Source of the DNA: G965267335 sp965267335
GTDB taxonomy: Bacteria > Bacteroidota > Bacteroidia > Cytophagales > JAAEPT01
Length of the DNA: 64,000 nucleotides
Assembly (NCBI GenBank): GCA_965267335.1
Contig: OZ253953.1
Location: 434,001 to 498,000 of the forward strand
Reading direction: 5' to 3'
Shown: in pieces, positions 27,092 through 35,909 of the stretch
How the letters are laid out: each line of letters begins with the position of its first letter
How positions within the stretch are numbered: the stretch's first letter is position 1
Notes under the pieces: generated by a model
Told to the model about the DNA's origin: nothing
Database searches by the model: none
The model's input: the letters and a program-made list of their open reading frames with translations, nothing else
Translations under genes and position numbers: made by a program

Positions 27092-29992
27092 CTATTCATC
27101 ACTTTTCAGCTCTTCAGGAACTACCTCAGTAGTATCTGACGCAAGTTCTTCCAGTTCCTCCACCTTCTCTTCATTAGAAATGCCGAGGCAATCGTAAATC
27201 ACCTGGTGAATACGACTTCTGACTCTCATAGTATTCAGCTTCCAGTTGTTGATTTTAGGGTGTATTCTGTTGGAAAGAAACACAAATACTATTTCATTCT
27301 TTGGATCTACCCATACACAAGTACCTGCAAATCCGGTGTGACCGTAGGAGTCATGATCAGCTGAGGGTGCAATGAATTTCATTTTAGGTGGAAATGGCTT
27401 ATTGAAACCCAAGCCTCTATGACTTGACTCTGCTTTCTCCGTGAATTTTTTGACCGTACTTGACTTGAAAAAACGCTTCCCTCCATATGTGCCTCCGTTC
27501 AGAAGCATTTGCCCCATAATGGTGAGGTCATGAGCCGTAGAAAAAAGTCCGGCATTACCAGCCACACCTCCCATGAGCGCTGCAGATTGATCATGTACAT
27601 AGCCATGCACCAATTGTTTCCTCCATTTTTTGTCATCTTCGGTCGGAACAATATGTTTCTCATCCATTCGATCCAACGGGTTGTACATAGTTCTTTGTAA
27701 ACCTAGTGGGATATAAAATTGTCTTCTCGAATAGTCATCCAGTGACTTACCTGTTCGTTTCTCAATCACTTTTTGCAATAAATTAAAATTAAGATCGCTG
27801 TAGATGTATTTGGTGTCATTCCTAACTCTTACTTTTTTCATGTCAAGCCAAATGGAATCTGGAACATCCTTCCTTAAATATAAATCCTCAGCCATTTCAT
27901 ATTTATACCAATCACTTCTGCGGTCGCAGAAATACCGGTCAAATTTTCTGAACAACGAATCCTCGTCCTGGATGTACCTCACTATTGGCATATAGGATTG
28001 TAGCCCGGACTTATGAAGCAATAGATTTTCAAGTTGAACTTTCTTCACTTTGCATCCAGCAAGTGTATCCAGCTCGCGCTTAAAGTACTTTCTTAAGTTG
28101 TGATTGAGCTTTATGCTTTTCTCATCATAAAGTTTCATAATAGCCAGCGTAGTGCTAAATACTTTAGTCACTGAAGATAGGTCGTACATATCATTTCTTC
28201 CCACCCGATGCCTTCTCTTGTAAGTATGGTAGCCATATGATTTATCAAAAATCACATTTCCCTTATGGGCAATCATCACCTGACACCCAGGTGTGGCCCG
28301 ATACCGGATAGCCTCTCTTACTATGGCATCTATTTTATCCAGACTATCCGTGTTGATACCTGATTCTTCTGGAATCGTATACTTGAGCCTGGTTCTTTTC
28401 AGTAGAGGAAAGCTTGTGCCTGCTGGTAGTGAATCACTCACAGTAACAGGAAGTTTACCTGTGGCTGTAGCTCCGCCAAAAATTATCTGCGCCATTATAT
28501 CCATGCTCAGCTTATCTGTTTCATTGGTGTGGATAATAGCCGTAGCGCCATAGAGGTGCTGAAGGTTCTTCGGGTTTCCAAAATGGCAAAGTATGACATC
28601 CGTTTCTGTTGAAAGTTTGTTTAGGGACTCGATAAACTCCTGATCTCTGGCCGTATCGATTTCAACATTATTCATTGTTATGACTAGCGGAGTATGCCAT
28701 TTCAACTTTTCGAAACTTAATTTAGGTAAGGAGGGCAAGTTTTTTGGGTTATGTTCCTGTCCCCATGCCGGATGATAGAATCTGCATCTATTTGTAAATG
28801 TCCATTCTACCGGATCCCCGATCGTAACTACAAGCAGCGAGTTGTTGTAAATACGATTGATGGGTAATGCATTGTTCTTATTCTTTAGGACTATTGTGGT
28901 ATTCTCCAGTAACCTCCTTCTCGATATCTCTCCTGCGCCCCCGGAAAAAAAATAGTCCGCATTCCTTCTTTCTATTTTCTTTTTCTTTTTTGGAGACAAC
29001 CACTTTTTTGCTTTTAAAACTTTAATTGTCGCCTCATCAAGTTTCTGTTCTGAAATTTTTTTGTTCTTTAGCTCCTCCTTAATTCGGCTGATTAGCTTAA
29101 TCGGCTCAGAAGCTGCAATAAGTACATCAAAGTCATTTCCTGGACTCCGATACTCACCATCACAAAACAATAAACCTTCAAACCCTGCTTCTTTTAGAGC
29201 TCCACGAATATCCAAATCCTCTGCAAATTGCGTAATATCCAATCGCATGGCCGGGAGCCCATTTTTGAATAAAGAAGAATACAGGCTCCGAATGGGCTGT
29301 GTTGATTTCGTAGTATCGAAAGTATACTCTTGAGCAAAATCCGGAACTCCTGCAAGAATATGCTGACTTTCACAAGCGGCAACGAACTGCGATTTCTTCG
29401 ATAACGCGCTGTCAGCATTCTGAAACATATTGTATCCGGTCGTACTATCAGGGATGGTATCTAAAGATAAACAGTCTCGAAAAGCAATATTGATCCCTGC
29501 CACTTTAAGAGAACTTACCTTTTCAGAAATATACTTTAGTGCCAAACTATCGCTGGAAATGGATGCCAGGGTAAGTTCCTGAACTTTGGGCTCATTTGCC
29601 AAAACGTTTTCAGTAGATATAAATATTGGTTTTTCAGCTAAACTTCTGGCATACGAAGACCAGTGTTCAACTTCCCCAGCGGTCAACCCATTAAACATAA
29701 GTCCACCAATGTGATAATCCTTTATCCATTTGGCTATACTGGAAGAATCTACTGCAGTATCAGCCTTGATCATAATTAGTTGACCGATCTTTTGATCAAG
29801 GGTAAGTTTTTTTAATTCTTTTCTTGCTACTACCTGAGATGCGTTAAGGAATTTTACAGAATGAATGATTTTTTTTTCAGGTACATGCTTTACCTCCTGA
29901 GGCCAAAGTGCCCACGCAACTATAGCTGAAGCCAAAAAGCTGCCAACTAATATGGGTTTCCAAAGTGCAATTCCAAAAATGTTGCGTTTCAT
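27092..29992 (-). CDS. Glycoside hydrolase family 3-like / class C beta-lactamase-like fusion
   Basis: 966 residues. Membrane anchor or uncleaved signal (PILVGSFLASAIVAWALW, 13-30). Residues ~60-335 are a GH3 N-terminal barrel (LTLDQKIGQLIMI, IGGLMFNG); ~350-530 a GH3 C-terminal-like domain (GKLPVTV); ~545-935 a serine beta-lactamase-like domain with SVTK (Ser607, Lys610), YSD (731-733) and HTG (885-887). The GH3 part keeps an aspartate at FCDGE (Asp278) but lacks the usual KH..PG substrate motif, having ACESQHILAG instead. GH3-lactamase fusions are known in Bacteroidota and thought to act on cell-wall material; this copy's GH3 half may be inactive. Confidence 0.85.
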   Translation of the reverse strand: MKRNIFGIALWKPILVGSFLASAIVAWALWPQEVKHVPEKKIIHSVKFLNASQVVARKELKKLTLDQKIGQLIMIKADTAVDSSSIAKWIKDYHIGGLMFNGLTAGEVEHWSSYARSLAEKPIFISTENVLANEPKVQELTLASISSDSLALKYISEKVSSLKVAGINIAFRDCLSLDTIPDSTTGYNMFQNADSALSKKSQFVAACESQHILAGVPDFAQEYTFDTTKSTQPIRSLYSSLFKNGLPAMRLDITQFAEDLDIRGALKEAGFEGLLFCDGEYRSPGNDFDVLIAASEPIKLISRIKEELKNKKISEQKLDEATIKVLKAKKWLSPKKKKKIERRNADYFFSGGAGEISRRRLLENTTIVLKNKNNALPINRIYNNSLLVVTIGDPVEWTFTNRCRFYHPAWGQEHNPKNLPSLPKLSFEKLKWHTPLVITMNNVEIDTARDQEFIESLNKLSTETDVILCHFGNPKNLQHLYGATAIIHTNETDKLSMDIMAQIIFGGATATGKLPVTVSDSLPAGTSFPLLKRTRLKYTIPEESGINTDSLDKIDAIVREAIRYRATPGCQVMIAHKGNVIFDKSYGYHTYKRRHRVGRNDMYDLSSVTKVFSTTLAIMKLYDEKSIKLNHNLRKYFKRELDTLAGCKVKKVQLENLLLHKSGLQSYMPIVRYIQDEDSLFRKFDRYFCDRRSDWYKYEMAEDLYLRKDVPDSIWLDMKKVRVRNDTKYIYSDLNFNLLQKVIEKRTGKSLDDYSRRQFYIPLGLQRTMYNPLDRMDEKHIVPTEDDKKWRKQLVHGYVHDQSAALMGGVAGNAGLFSTAHDLTIMGQMLLNGGTYGGKRFFKSSTVKKFTEKAESSHRGLGFNKPFPPKMKFIAPSADHDSYGHTGFAGTCVWVDPKNEIVFVFLSNRIHPKINNWKLNTMRVRSRIHQVIYDCLGISNEEKVEELEELASDTTEVVPEELKSDE

Positions 29993-30131
29993 TACTGATG
30001 CTGGTGTTCAGTTTAAAAAAGAGCCTCCTTTTTGTATACGGTTCGCTCAAATAAAGTTCTGATTTTTGGTGTGATTTTTTGAGCAATTATTCAAGTATAT
30101 TTTTTTGCTTAACTTCGTTGCAGTGACAAAG

Positions 30132-30139
30132 TACATTTG
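30132..30139 (+). promoter_or_regulatory. TAnnTTTG -7 element upstream of small lipoprotein
   Basis: TACATTTG matches the Bacteroidota -7 consensus exactly. A TTTG lies 24 nt upstream (30104-30107), slightly further than usual. It implies transcription starting just before the TTG at 30150. Confidence 0.4.
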
Positions 30140-30149
30140 GGCAACAAAT

Positions 30150-30311
30150 TTGCAATCAATTAGTAACCTCATAGCAATAATTTTTTTGACTAGTTTTTTA
30201 ATTGGGTGCACCTCACATCGCTGGCCACCAAAAAGAAGAAAGCCCAAACATCATTATTCTATCTTCTATTCTGCTTCTATCAATCAACCCACAAAAAAAC
30301 AAGTTGAATAA
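30150..30311 (+). CDS. Small lipoprotein (53 aa)
   Basis: Frame open from 30105; the TTG at 30150 was chosen because it follows the -7 element. It gives MQSISNLIAIIFLTSFLIGC, an export signal with lipobox LIGC. The mature part is ~34 residues, basic and histidine/proline-rich (SHRWPPKRRKPKHHYSIF). It lies in the divergent gap between the GH3/beta-lactamase fusion gene and DUF4197. Too short for a family call; coding status is moderately supported by the signal and lipobox. Confidence 0.45.
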   Translation: MQSISNLIAIIFLTSFLIGCTSHRWPPKRRKPKHHYSIFYSASINQPTKKQVE

Positions 30312-30374
30312 AAAAGCTGATCAAAGAAGTTGATGAACTTCCTTGAACAGCCAATGTATGTTGAACAACTACAG

Positions 30375-31103
30375 TTACTCGCTTCCAAATACTTTCCTAA
30401 GCAAATCGGTCGTACGTGCCCCAGGATTCTTTCGAATCTCTATCTCTTCCTTCTCTATTTGAACAAAAAGACCATCGATGGCTTTGTTTGTCACGTATTC
30501 CTTTAGGTCGGGGTTCACTTTTTCAACAAAAGGAATTTTATTGTAGGTGGTCATTACTGTTTCCCAGTGTTTTGTCGCTCCGACTTTATCCAACGAGTTG
30601 CCAATGATAGGTTCAAACTTACTGTATAAAGCGCTCCTTGTGGTCTTTTCCAGATATTTTGTTGCAGCATTATTCTCTCCTTTAAGAATATTCATCGCAT
30701 CCTGGATCGTCATTGCCTTAATGGCGTCTACAAATATTACCTTCGCCTCTTTTGACGCATCTTCGGCCGCACGGTTCATTGATTCTATAGCATCATCCAC
30801 CTTCTGACCCTGGCCTACGGCACGTAATTTTTCTTCTACTTTTTTGGCATCATCGGGCATCAAAATCTTAATGGTAGGATCTTTAAAAAAACCATCTGGC
30901 TTCGAAATTTGATCGACTCCTTTTTCGGTGCCTTTTGTAAGGGCTTCTTTGAGTCCGCGACCAACTTCTTCTTCTGTTAGTTTCGGGGCCTGAGCCTCAA
31001 GTGGATTCTTAATTTTGTTTTTTAATCCTTTCGGAAATTGAGCAAATGCTCGAACGCTGGTAAAAATAGCTAGCGCCATTAATAGTGATGCTTTTCTTTT
31101 CAT
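30375..31103 (-). CDS. DUF4197 family exported protein
   Basis: 242 residues; signal peptide SLLMALAIFTSVRAFAQ. The mature part is alpha-helical: EEEVGRGLKEALTKGTEKGVDQIS, DAIESMNRAAEDASKEAKVIFVDAIKAMTIQDAMNIL, YLEKTTRSALYSKFEPII, and VNPDLKEYVTNKAIDGLFVQIEKEE. This matches the DUF4197 pattern of periplasmic helical proteins of unknown function. It has its own -7 element ~29 bp upstream. Confidence 0.88.
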   Translation of the reverse strand: MKRKASLLMALAIFTSVRAFAQFPKGLKNKIKNPLEAQAPKLTEEEVGRGLKEALTKGTEKGVDQISKPDGFFKDPTIKILMPDDAKKVEEKLRAVGQGQKVDDAIESMNRAAEDASKEAKVIFVDAIKAMTIQDAMNILKGENNAATKYLEKTTRSALYSKFEPIIGNSLDKVGATKHWETVMTTYNKIPFVEKVNPDLKEYVTNKAIDGLFVQIEKEEIEIRKNPGARTTDLLRKVFGSE

Positions 31104-31131
31104 AAGTAAAAATTGTTTGCATCTAAACTAT

Positions 31132-31139
31132 CAAAAATA
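31132..31139 (-). promoter_or_regulatory. TAnnTTTG -7 element for the DUF4197 gene
   Basis: TATTTTTG on the minus strand, exact match to TAnnTTTG, 28 bp upstream of the ATG at 31103. No convincing -33 TTG is seen at the usual distance. Confidence 0.4.
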
Positions 31140-31173
31140 ATGCCGCTCTAAAGTATTTCTTAATTTTAATGAT

Positions 31174-31668
31174 ATGAAAGACCAACAATACTGGATAGAA
31201 AAACTTCAATTGCAACCACACCCCGAGGGAGGTTATTACAAAGAAACTTATCGATCAAAAGAAAGCATTGCAAGTTCGGGAAATGTATTTCCGGGTGGGC
31301 GTTCATACTCTACCGGAATTTATTTCATGTTGAGTACTGGGAATTTTTCTGCCTTCCACAGAATCAAATCCGATGAAATGTGGCACTTTTATGCGGGAAA
31401 AGGAATTAATATTTATGTGATTCAATCCAATGGTAAATTGGAAGTTATCAAGCTAGGCGACAACCCTGATAATGGAGAAGTTTTTCAAGCTATCGTTCCG
31501 GCAGGAGCTTGGTTTGCTTCAAGGGTTGAAGAACCAAACAGCTACTCTTTGGTGGGTTGTACGGTGGCTCCGGGATTTGATTTTCAGGATTTTAAAATGG
31601 CAGACCGCGATGTTCTAGTCAATAGTTTTCCTCAACATAAAGAATTAATCACCGAGTTGACCAGATAA
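31174..31668 (+). CDS. Cupin protein, DUF985 family
   Basis: 164 residues, no signal peptide. LQPHPEGGYYKETYRS, STGIYFMLSTGNFSAFHRIKSDEMWHFYAGK, IVPAGAWFASRV and SLVGCTVAPGFDFQDFKMAD are the DUF985 (cupin_5) landmarks. The histidines and glutamate in HRIKSDEMWHFY would be metal ligands. Relatives are small single-domain cupins, some linked to sugar epimerase-like folds. Substrate unknown. Confidence 0.9.
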   Translation: MKDQQYWIEKLQLQPHPEGGYYKETYRSKESIASSGNVFPGGRSYSTGIYFMLSTGNFSAFHRIKSDEMWHFYAGKGINIYVIQSNGKLEVIKLGDNPDNGEVFQAIVPAGAWFASRVEEPNSYSLVGCTVAPGFDFQDFKMADRDVLVNSFPQHKELITELTR

Positions 31669-31704
31669 TTTTTTTCTCACAATCTTATTAATCATTTTTA
31701 CAAC

Positions 31705-33030
31705 ATGGTTTACGGATTCCTCGCTATAGGTTTGGTAATTGGTGTTGCACTTGGATGGTTTGCTGCAAAAGCCACCTCGAAATCTGGTGCTGCAACAAGT
31801 GGTGATGATTCGTTAAAGACTGAGATAGTAAGACTCGAAGAGCGAAGCAAGAACCTAAAGGATGAGCTGGACAGGTCACTGGAAGAACTTAACAAACTCA
31901 GGTCAGAAAGTATTGAAAAGGACAAGCGGCTTGCTAAAGCGGAAGAAGCTTTTATGAATATGCGTGAGAAGTTTGACAATCAACAGGCCGACTTCGATAA
32001 GCTACAAGACAAATTTCATAAAGAGTTCGAACTGATTGCTTCAAAAGTACTTCGCCAAAACACTCAGGAAATTTCAAAAATCAATAACGAAAAGCTGGCC
32101 GATACACTCAAACCATTAGGGGAGCGCATCAAGATTTTTGAAGAAAAAATTGATAAAAGCGGGAAAGAACGGGAGGGTCTAAAAGAGCAAATTCGATTGC
32201 TTCACGAGCTCAACCAAAGAATGGCTGATGAAGCCAATAATCTGACCAAGGCACTGAAAGGTGATACTAAAAAACAAGGTAACTGGGGAGAAATAGTCCT
32301 TGAAAGAGTTCTTGAAAGTTCTGGGCTGATCAAAGGACAGGAATATCAGATGGAAGTACATAGTTCCAATGCAGAAGGAAGTATCATCAGACCCGATGCT
32401 GTCGTTCTTCTTCCTGATAACAAGCATATCATTATCGATTCCAAAGTATCCTTGGTAGCCTATGATGAATTCGTGGGCCTCGAATCTGACGAGGACAAGG
32501 AAGCCGCCCTGAAACGACACATAGTCTCAATCAGGACTCATATAAAAACACTTGCATCAAAAGAATATCAGTCATCTACGGAATTTAACTCTCCGGATTT
32601 TGTGCTCCTATTTATGCCCATTGAATCGTCATTTAGCTTAGCTATTCAATACGATTCACAGCTTTTTAGTGAAGCATGGGAACAAAAAATTGTCATCGTA
32701 AGTCCAACTACCCTGCTCGCTACGCTCAGGACCATTGCTTCGGTATGGAAACAGGAAAGACAGACCAAGAACGCACTAAAAATTGCTGAGGAAAGTGGTA
32801 AGCTTTATGATAAGTTTGTTGGCTTTGTAAAAGACCTGGACAATATCGGTCGCCATATCGACCAAACTCAAAAAGCCTATGATGAAGCCTACTCCAAGTT
32901 AAAAACTGGCAGAGGTAATCTGATCAGCCGCGCAGAAAATGTAAAGTTACTTGGTGCCAAAGCTCAAAAGTCCTTTGACAAAAATTTGACTGAAGAGGCG
33001 GATGAGGAAATCAAGGAACTGGGAAGCTAG
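31705..33030 (+). CDS. rmuC: DNA recombination protein RmuC homologue
   Basis: 441 residues. N-terminal membrane anchor (GFLAIGLVIGVALGWFAAKA), then a coiled coil (about 35-170), then the RmuC nuclease-like domain: KKQGNWGEIVLERVLESSGL, IRPDAVVLLPDNKHIIIDSKVSL and IVIVSPTTLLATLRTIASVWKQ. The aspartate and lysine in IIDSKVS fit the PD-(D/E)xK-like core. Known to limit inverted-repeat recombination and reported in phage and transposon restriction. Its stop overlaps by 4 bp a tiny opposite-strand frame. Confidence 0.92.
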   Translation: MVYGFLAIGLVIGVALGWFAAKATSKSGAATSGDDSLKTEIVRLEERSKNLKDELDRSLEELNKLRSESIEKDKRLAKAEEAFMNMREKFDNQQADFDKLQDKFHKEFELIASKVLRQNTQEISKINNEKLADTLKPLGERIKIFEEKIDKSGKEREGLKEQIRLLHELNQRMADEANNLTKALKGDTKKQGNWGEIVLERVLESSGLIKGQEYQMEVHSSNAEGSIIRPDAVVLLPDNKHIIIDSKVSLVAYDEFVGLESDEDKEAALKRHIVSIRTHIKTLASKEYQSSTEFNSPDFVLLFMPIESSFSLAIQYDSQLFSEAWEQKIVIVSPTTLLATLRTIASVWKQERQTKNALKIAEESGKLYDKFVGFVKDLDNIGRHIDQTQKAYDEAYSKLKTGRGNLISRAENVKLLGAKAQKSFDKNLTEEADEEIKELGS

Positions 33031-33119
33031 CTAAAGAATGCGAACAGAATGACGATGAACAAAATCATCACGGCATACATGACCAAATCTCTGTAGTAGG
33101 CATTATGTTTTTTACTCAT
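33027..33119 (-). CDS. Candidate 30-residue single-span membrane microprotein
   Basis: ATG at 33119 to TAG at 33027, translated codon by codon. A basic/polar N terminus (MSKKHNAYYRDL) is followed by an 18-residue hydrophobic stretch (VMYAVMILFIVILFAFFS) ending at the stop. It fills the gap between rmuC and recJ on the opposite strand and overlaps the rmuC stop by 4 bp. The layout (charged head, one helix) is that of small membrane proteins, but nothing else proves expression. Confidence 0.35.
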   Translation of the reverse strand: MSKKHNAYYRDLVMYAVMILFIVILFAFFS

Positions 33120-33130
33120 AGGGTAAAAAT

Positions 33131-34822
33131 ATGAAATGGATTAACAAAGACATACCGGACAACTCCAAAATCGCTCACCTCTCAGAAGCAATAAATGTCA
33201 ACCGGCAATTGGCTACCTTATTGATTCAAAGAGGCATAGAGACCTTTGATCAGGCAAAAGAATTCTTCCGTCCTTCTCTTGATAGCCTTCATGACCCATT
33301 TCTGATGAAGGATATGGACAAAGCAGTGGAACGCTTAAGTGATGCCATATCTGAGGGAGAAAAAATCATGATATACGGTGACTATGATGTTGACGGTACA
33401 ACCGCAGTGTCTACAGTATTTGGTTTCCTCTCGACAATATATGACAACCTTATTCATTACATTCCTGACCGGTACAGCGAAGGATATGGTGTGTCAACCA
33501 AAGGAATTGACACCGCTATTGATCAGGGCGTTAGCTTAATCATTAGCCTTGACTGTGGGATCAAAGCCATTGATAAAATCACCTATGCCAAAGAGAACGG
33601 CATAGACTTTATTGTCTGTGACCACCACCGGCCAGGGCCTCAGTTGCCACCTGCTGTAGCGATTCTGGACCCAAAGCAAGACGGATGTGGATACCCTTAT
33701 AAAGAGCTCTGTGGTTGTGGGGTAGGTTTCAAGTTTCTTCATGCATTCTGCACACAAAATACGTTAGACGATGAGGATTTACTTCCTTTCTTGGATTTAG
33801 TCGCAGTAGCAACCTGTTCTGATATTGTTCCGCTTACCGGGGAAAACCGAACCCTCGTCTACTATGGACTCAAGCAACTGAACAAAAACCCCCGTCCGGG
33901 ACTATTGGCACTTATTAATATTGCCGGTTTCAAAACAGATCTTACGGTGTCGAACGTTGTTTTTGGACTAGGACCAAGGATAAATGCAGCCGGTAGGATC
34001 GAGCACGCGAAGGGAGCCGTTGAAATGTTATTGGCACAAGATTTAAATGAAGCTCAGGAAATTGCCGAGCTGATTAATGAACACAACCTGACAAGAAGAG
34101 AGTTCGATCAATCGATCACAGCTGAGGCCATTTCCATGATCGAATCAAATGACAAGTTAGCCAAAGCCAAGTCTACCGTACTCTATAAAGAAGACTGGCA
34201 CAAAGGAGTCATCGGTATTGTTGCTTCGCGTTGCATAGAAACTTATTACCGACCTACAATTATACTCACCCGATCCAACGGAAAGGCCGCAGGTTCAGCA
34301 CGATCGGTTGAAGGTTATGATGTGTATGAGGCAATTTCAGCATGTGCTGATCTTCTCGAACAATTCGGAGGACACACTTACGCTGCTGGCCTTACCATGG
34401 AGGTAGAAAAAATTGAAGCCTTCCAGGAAAAGTTTGAATCAGTGGTTTCCAAATCAATTACGGAAGACCAGCTCATTCAGAAAATCATTGTAGATCTTGA
34501 GCTGGAACTTGAAGAAATCACACCAAAGTTTTACAAGATACTCAAGCAAATGGGACCATTTGGACCCCAGAATATGCAACCGGTCTTTGTTACCAAAGGA
34601 GTAACAAGCACAGCAAATAGCCGGATAGTAAAACAGGATCACTTGAAACTCTCAGTCAAAAAAGGTGATTCAAATGTTGTAGATGGTATTGCTTTTGGAA
34701 TGGCCAACCACTATGAGCACATCAGCTCCGGAAAACCCTTTGACCTTTGTTATACCATTGAGGAAAACACTTTTAATGGTGTGACGAATCTACAGTTGAT
34801 GGTGAAGGATATAAAGTATTAA
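33131..34822 (+). CDS. recJ: Single-stranded-DNA-specific exonuclease RecJ
   Basis: 563 residues, the usual length. DHH phosphoesterase motifs in order: MIYGDYDVDGTTAVS, LIISLDCGIKA, DFIVCDHHRPG, ATCSDIVPL; then the DHHA1 region with GPRINAAGRI, WHKGVIGIVASR, GSARSVEGYDVYEAI and FGGHTYAAGL. 5'-3' degradation of single-stranded DNA in recombination and mismatch repair, with metal held by the aspartates and histidines named. It stands alone on the plus strand; a structured stretch and terminator follow. Confidence 0.96.
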   Translation: MKWINKDIPDNSKIAHLSEAINVNRQLATLLIQRGIETFDQAKEFFRPSLDSLHDPFLMKDMDKAVERLSDAISEGEKIMIYGDYDVDGTTAVSTVFGFLSTIYDNLIHYIPDRYSEGYGVSTKGIDTAIDQGVSLIISLDCGIKAIDKITYAKENGIDFIVCDHHRPGPQLPPAVAILDPKQDGCGYPYKELCGCGVGFKFLHAFCTQNTLDDEDLLPFLDLVAVATCSDIVPLTGENRTLVYYGLKQLNKNPRPGLLALINIAGFKTDLTVSNVVFGLGPRINAAGRIEHAKGAVEMLLAQDLNEAQEIAELINEHNLTRREFDQSITAEAISMIESNDKLAKAKSTVLYKEDWHKGVIGIVASRCIETYYRPTIILTRSNGKAAGSARSVEGYDVYEAISACADLLEQFGGHTYAAGLTMEVEKIEAFQEKFESVVSKSITEDQLIQKIIVDLELELEEITPKFYKILKQMGPFGPQNMQPVFVTKGVTSTANSRIVKQDHLKLSVKKGDSNVVDGIAFGMANHYEHISSGKPFDLCYTIEENTFNGVTNLQLMVKDIKY

Positions 34823-34830
34823 AAAGACTT

Positions 34831-34878
34831 AAGATATAAGACACAGGGCTTAGGATTATTGTATTTGTCTTAAATCTT
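34831..34878. repeat. Inverted repeat downstream of recJ
   Basis: AAGATATAAGACA (34831-34843) and TGTCTTAAATCTT (34866-34878) are reverse complements at 12 of 13 positions, spacer 22 nt. It could act as a weak terminator or decay stop for recJ, though no T-tract follows. Confidence 0.4.
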
Positions 34879-34919
34879 TCGTCATATGTCCGTCAAAAAA
34901 CTTCCTCAACCACAACCTT

Positions 34920-35030
34920 ATCCCCTAAACCTTCGTTTATACAATTATATTTCAGGGGTTATCATCAGCGAAAGAATAATCTCAGTGTGTGTGTATCACT
35001 GATCCCGCTTCAACAGAGGTGGGATTTTTT
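34920..35030 (+). ncRNA. Candidate structured RNA or leader upstream of lptB
   Basis: Three hairpins follow one another: CCCCTAAA (34922-34929) with TTTCAGGGG (34950-34958); TCAGTG (34982-34987) with CACTGA (34997-35002), a perfect 6-bp stem; and ATCCCGC (35002-35008) with GGTGGGAT (35018-35025), followed by six T. The series ends in a good terminator, as an independent small RNA or an attenuator would. I do not recognise it as a known RNA family. No coding frame of note covers it. Confidence 0.35.
35002..35030 (+). terminator. Rho-independent terminator between recJ and lptB
   Basis: Stem ATCCCGC / GGTGGGAT (one wobble) with ~9-nt loop, then TTTTTT. It terminates recJ or a small RNA ending here. 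Confidence 0.6.
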
Positions 35031-35101
35031 CTTTATAAGGGTTTATACTTTCCCTTTCAAGTTTATACTTATCTGCCTAACTTGGTCGTTTATCAGATTT
35101 C

Positions 35102-35833
35102 ATGAAGCTCGAAGCACATAACTTAATTAAGACCTATAAGAAGCGAACGGTTGTCAACAACGTCTCTGTTGAAGTCAATCAGGGAGAAATTGTCGGTCTG
35201 CTCGGACCAAACGGTGCTGGTAAGACTACTTCATTTTACATGATCGTTGGTCTTGTGAAGCCCGACTCTGGTAAAATCACCCTGGATGGATCTGATATTA
35301 CACGGCTGCCAGTCTTCAAAAGAGCACAAAAAGGCATTGGCTATCTCGCACAGGAAGCGTCCGTATTCAGAACATTGACTGTCGAGCAAAATATACGCTC
35401 GGTGCTTGAAATGACCGGACATTCAAAAAAGGACCAAAAGTATATTACTGATTCGTTGATTGATGAATTTAGCCTTGGCCATGTCAGAAAGAACAAAGGA
35501 AAAGTACTTAGCGGAGGTGAAAGGCGAAGAACCGAAATAGCGAGGGCCCTGGCAGTAAAGCCAAAGTTTGTATTACTTGATGAGCCTTTTGCCGGTGTTG
35601 ATCCAATTGCTGTCGAGGAGATTCAAACCATAGTTGCACGGCTAAAAGAAAAAAATATCGGTATCCTGATCACCGACCATAATGTAAATGAAACGCTCTC
35701 AATAACTGACCGGGCCTACCTTCTTTTTGAGGGTCATATCCTCAAGTCAGGCACTGCAGAAGAACTAGCCGCAGATCCGCAGGTAAGAAAAGTTTACCTG
35801 GGGCAACACTTCGAATTAAAGCGGAAGATTTAG
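35102..35833 (+). CDS. lptB: LPS export ABC transporter ATP-binding protein
   Basis: 243 residues. Walker A GPNGAGKTTSFYMIVGL, Q-loop AQEASVFRTLTVEQNI, signature LSGGERRRTEIARAL, Walker B FVLLDEPFAGVDPIAV and the switch histidine in ILITDHNV. The EASVFR.LTV and ERRR..IARAL forms are those of LptB, the ATPase that drives lipopolysaccharide from the inner membrane to the surface with LptFG. LptF and LptG are not adjacent. It lies 270 bp downstream of recJ, past a terminator, so it has its own promoter. Confidence 0.93.
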   Translation: MKLEAHNLIKTYKKRTVVNNVSVEVNQGEIVGLLGPNGAGKTTSFYMIVGLVKPDSGKITLDGSDITRLPVFKRAQKGIGYLAQEASVFRTLTVEQNIRSVLEMTGHSKKDQKYITDSLIDEFSLGHVRKNKGKVLSGGERRRTEIARALAVKPKFVLLDEPFAGVDPIAVEEIQTIVARLKEKNIGILITDHNVNETLSITDRAYLLFEGHILKSGTAEELAADPQVRKVYLGQHFELKRKI

Positions 35834-35909
35834 TTTCGAAATATTTCCTTCAAACAATTCATGGATTTATTATTTTAGTACTTCATAAGAGTCAAGAAGA
35901 AAGAGGCGA

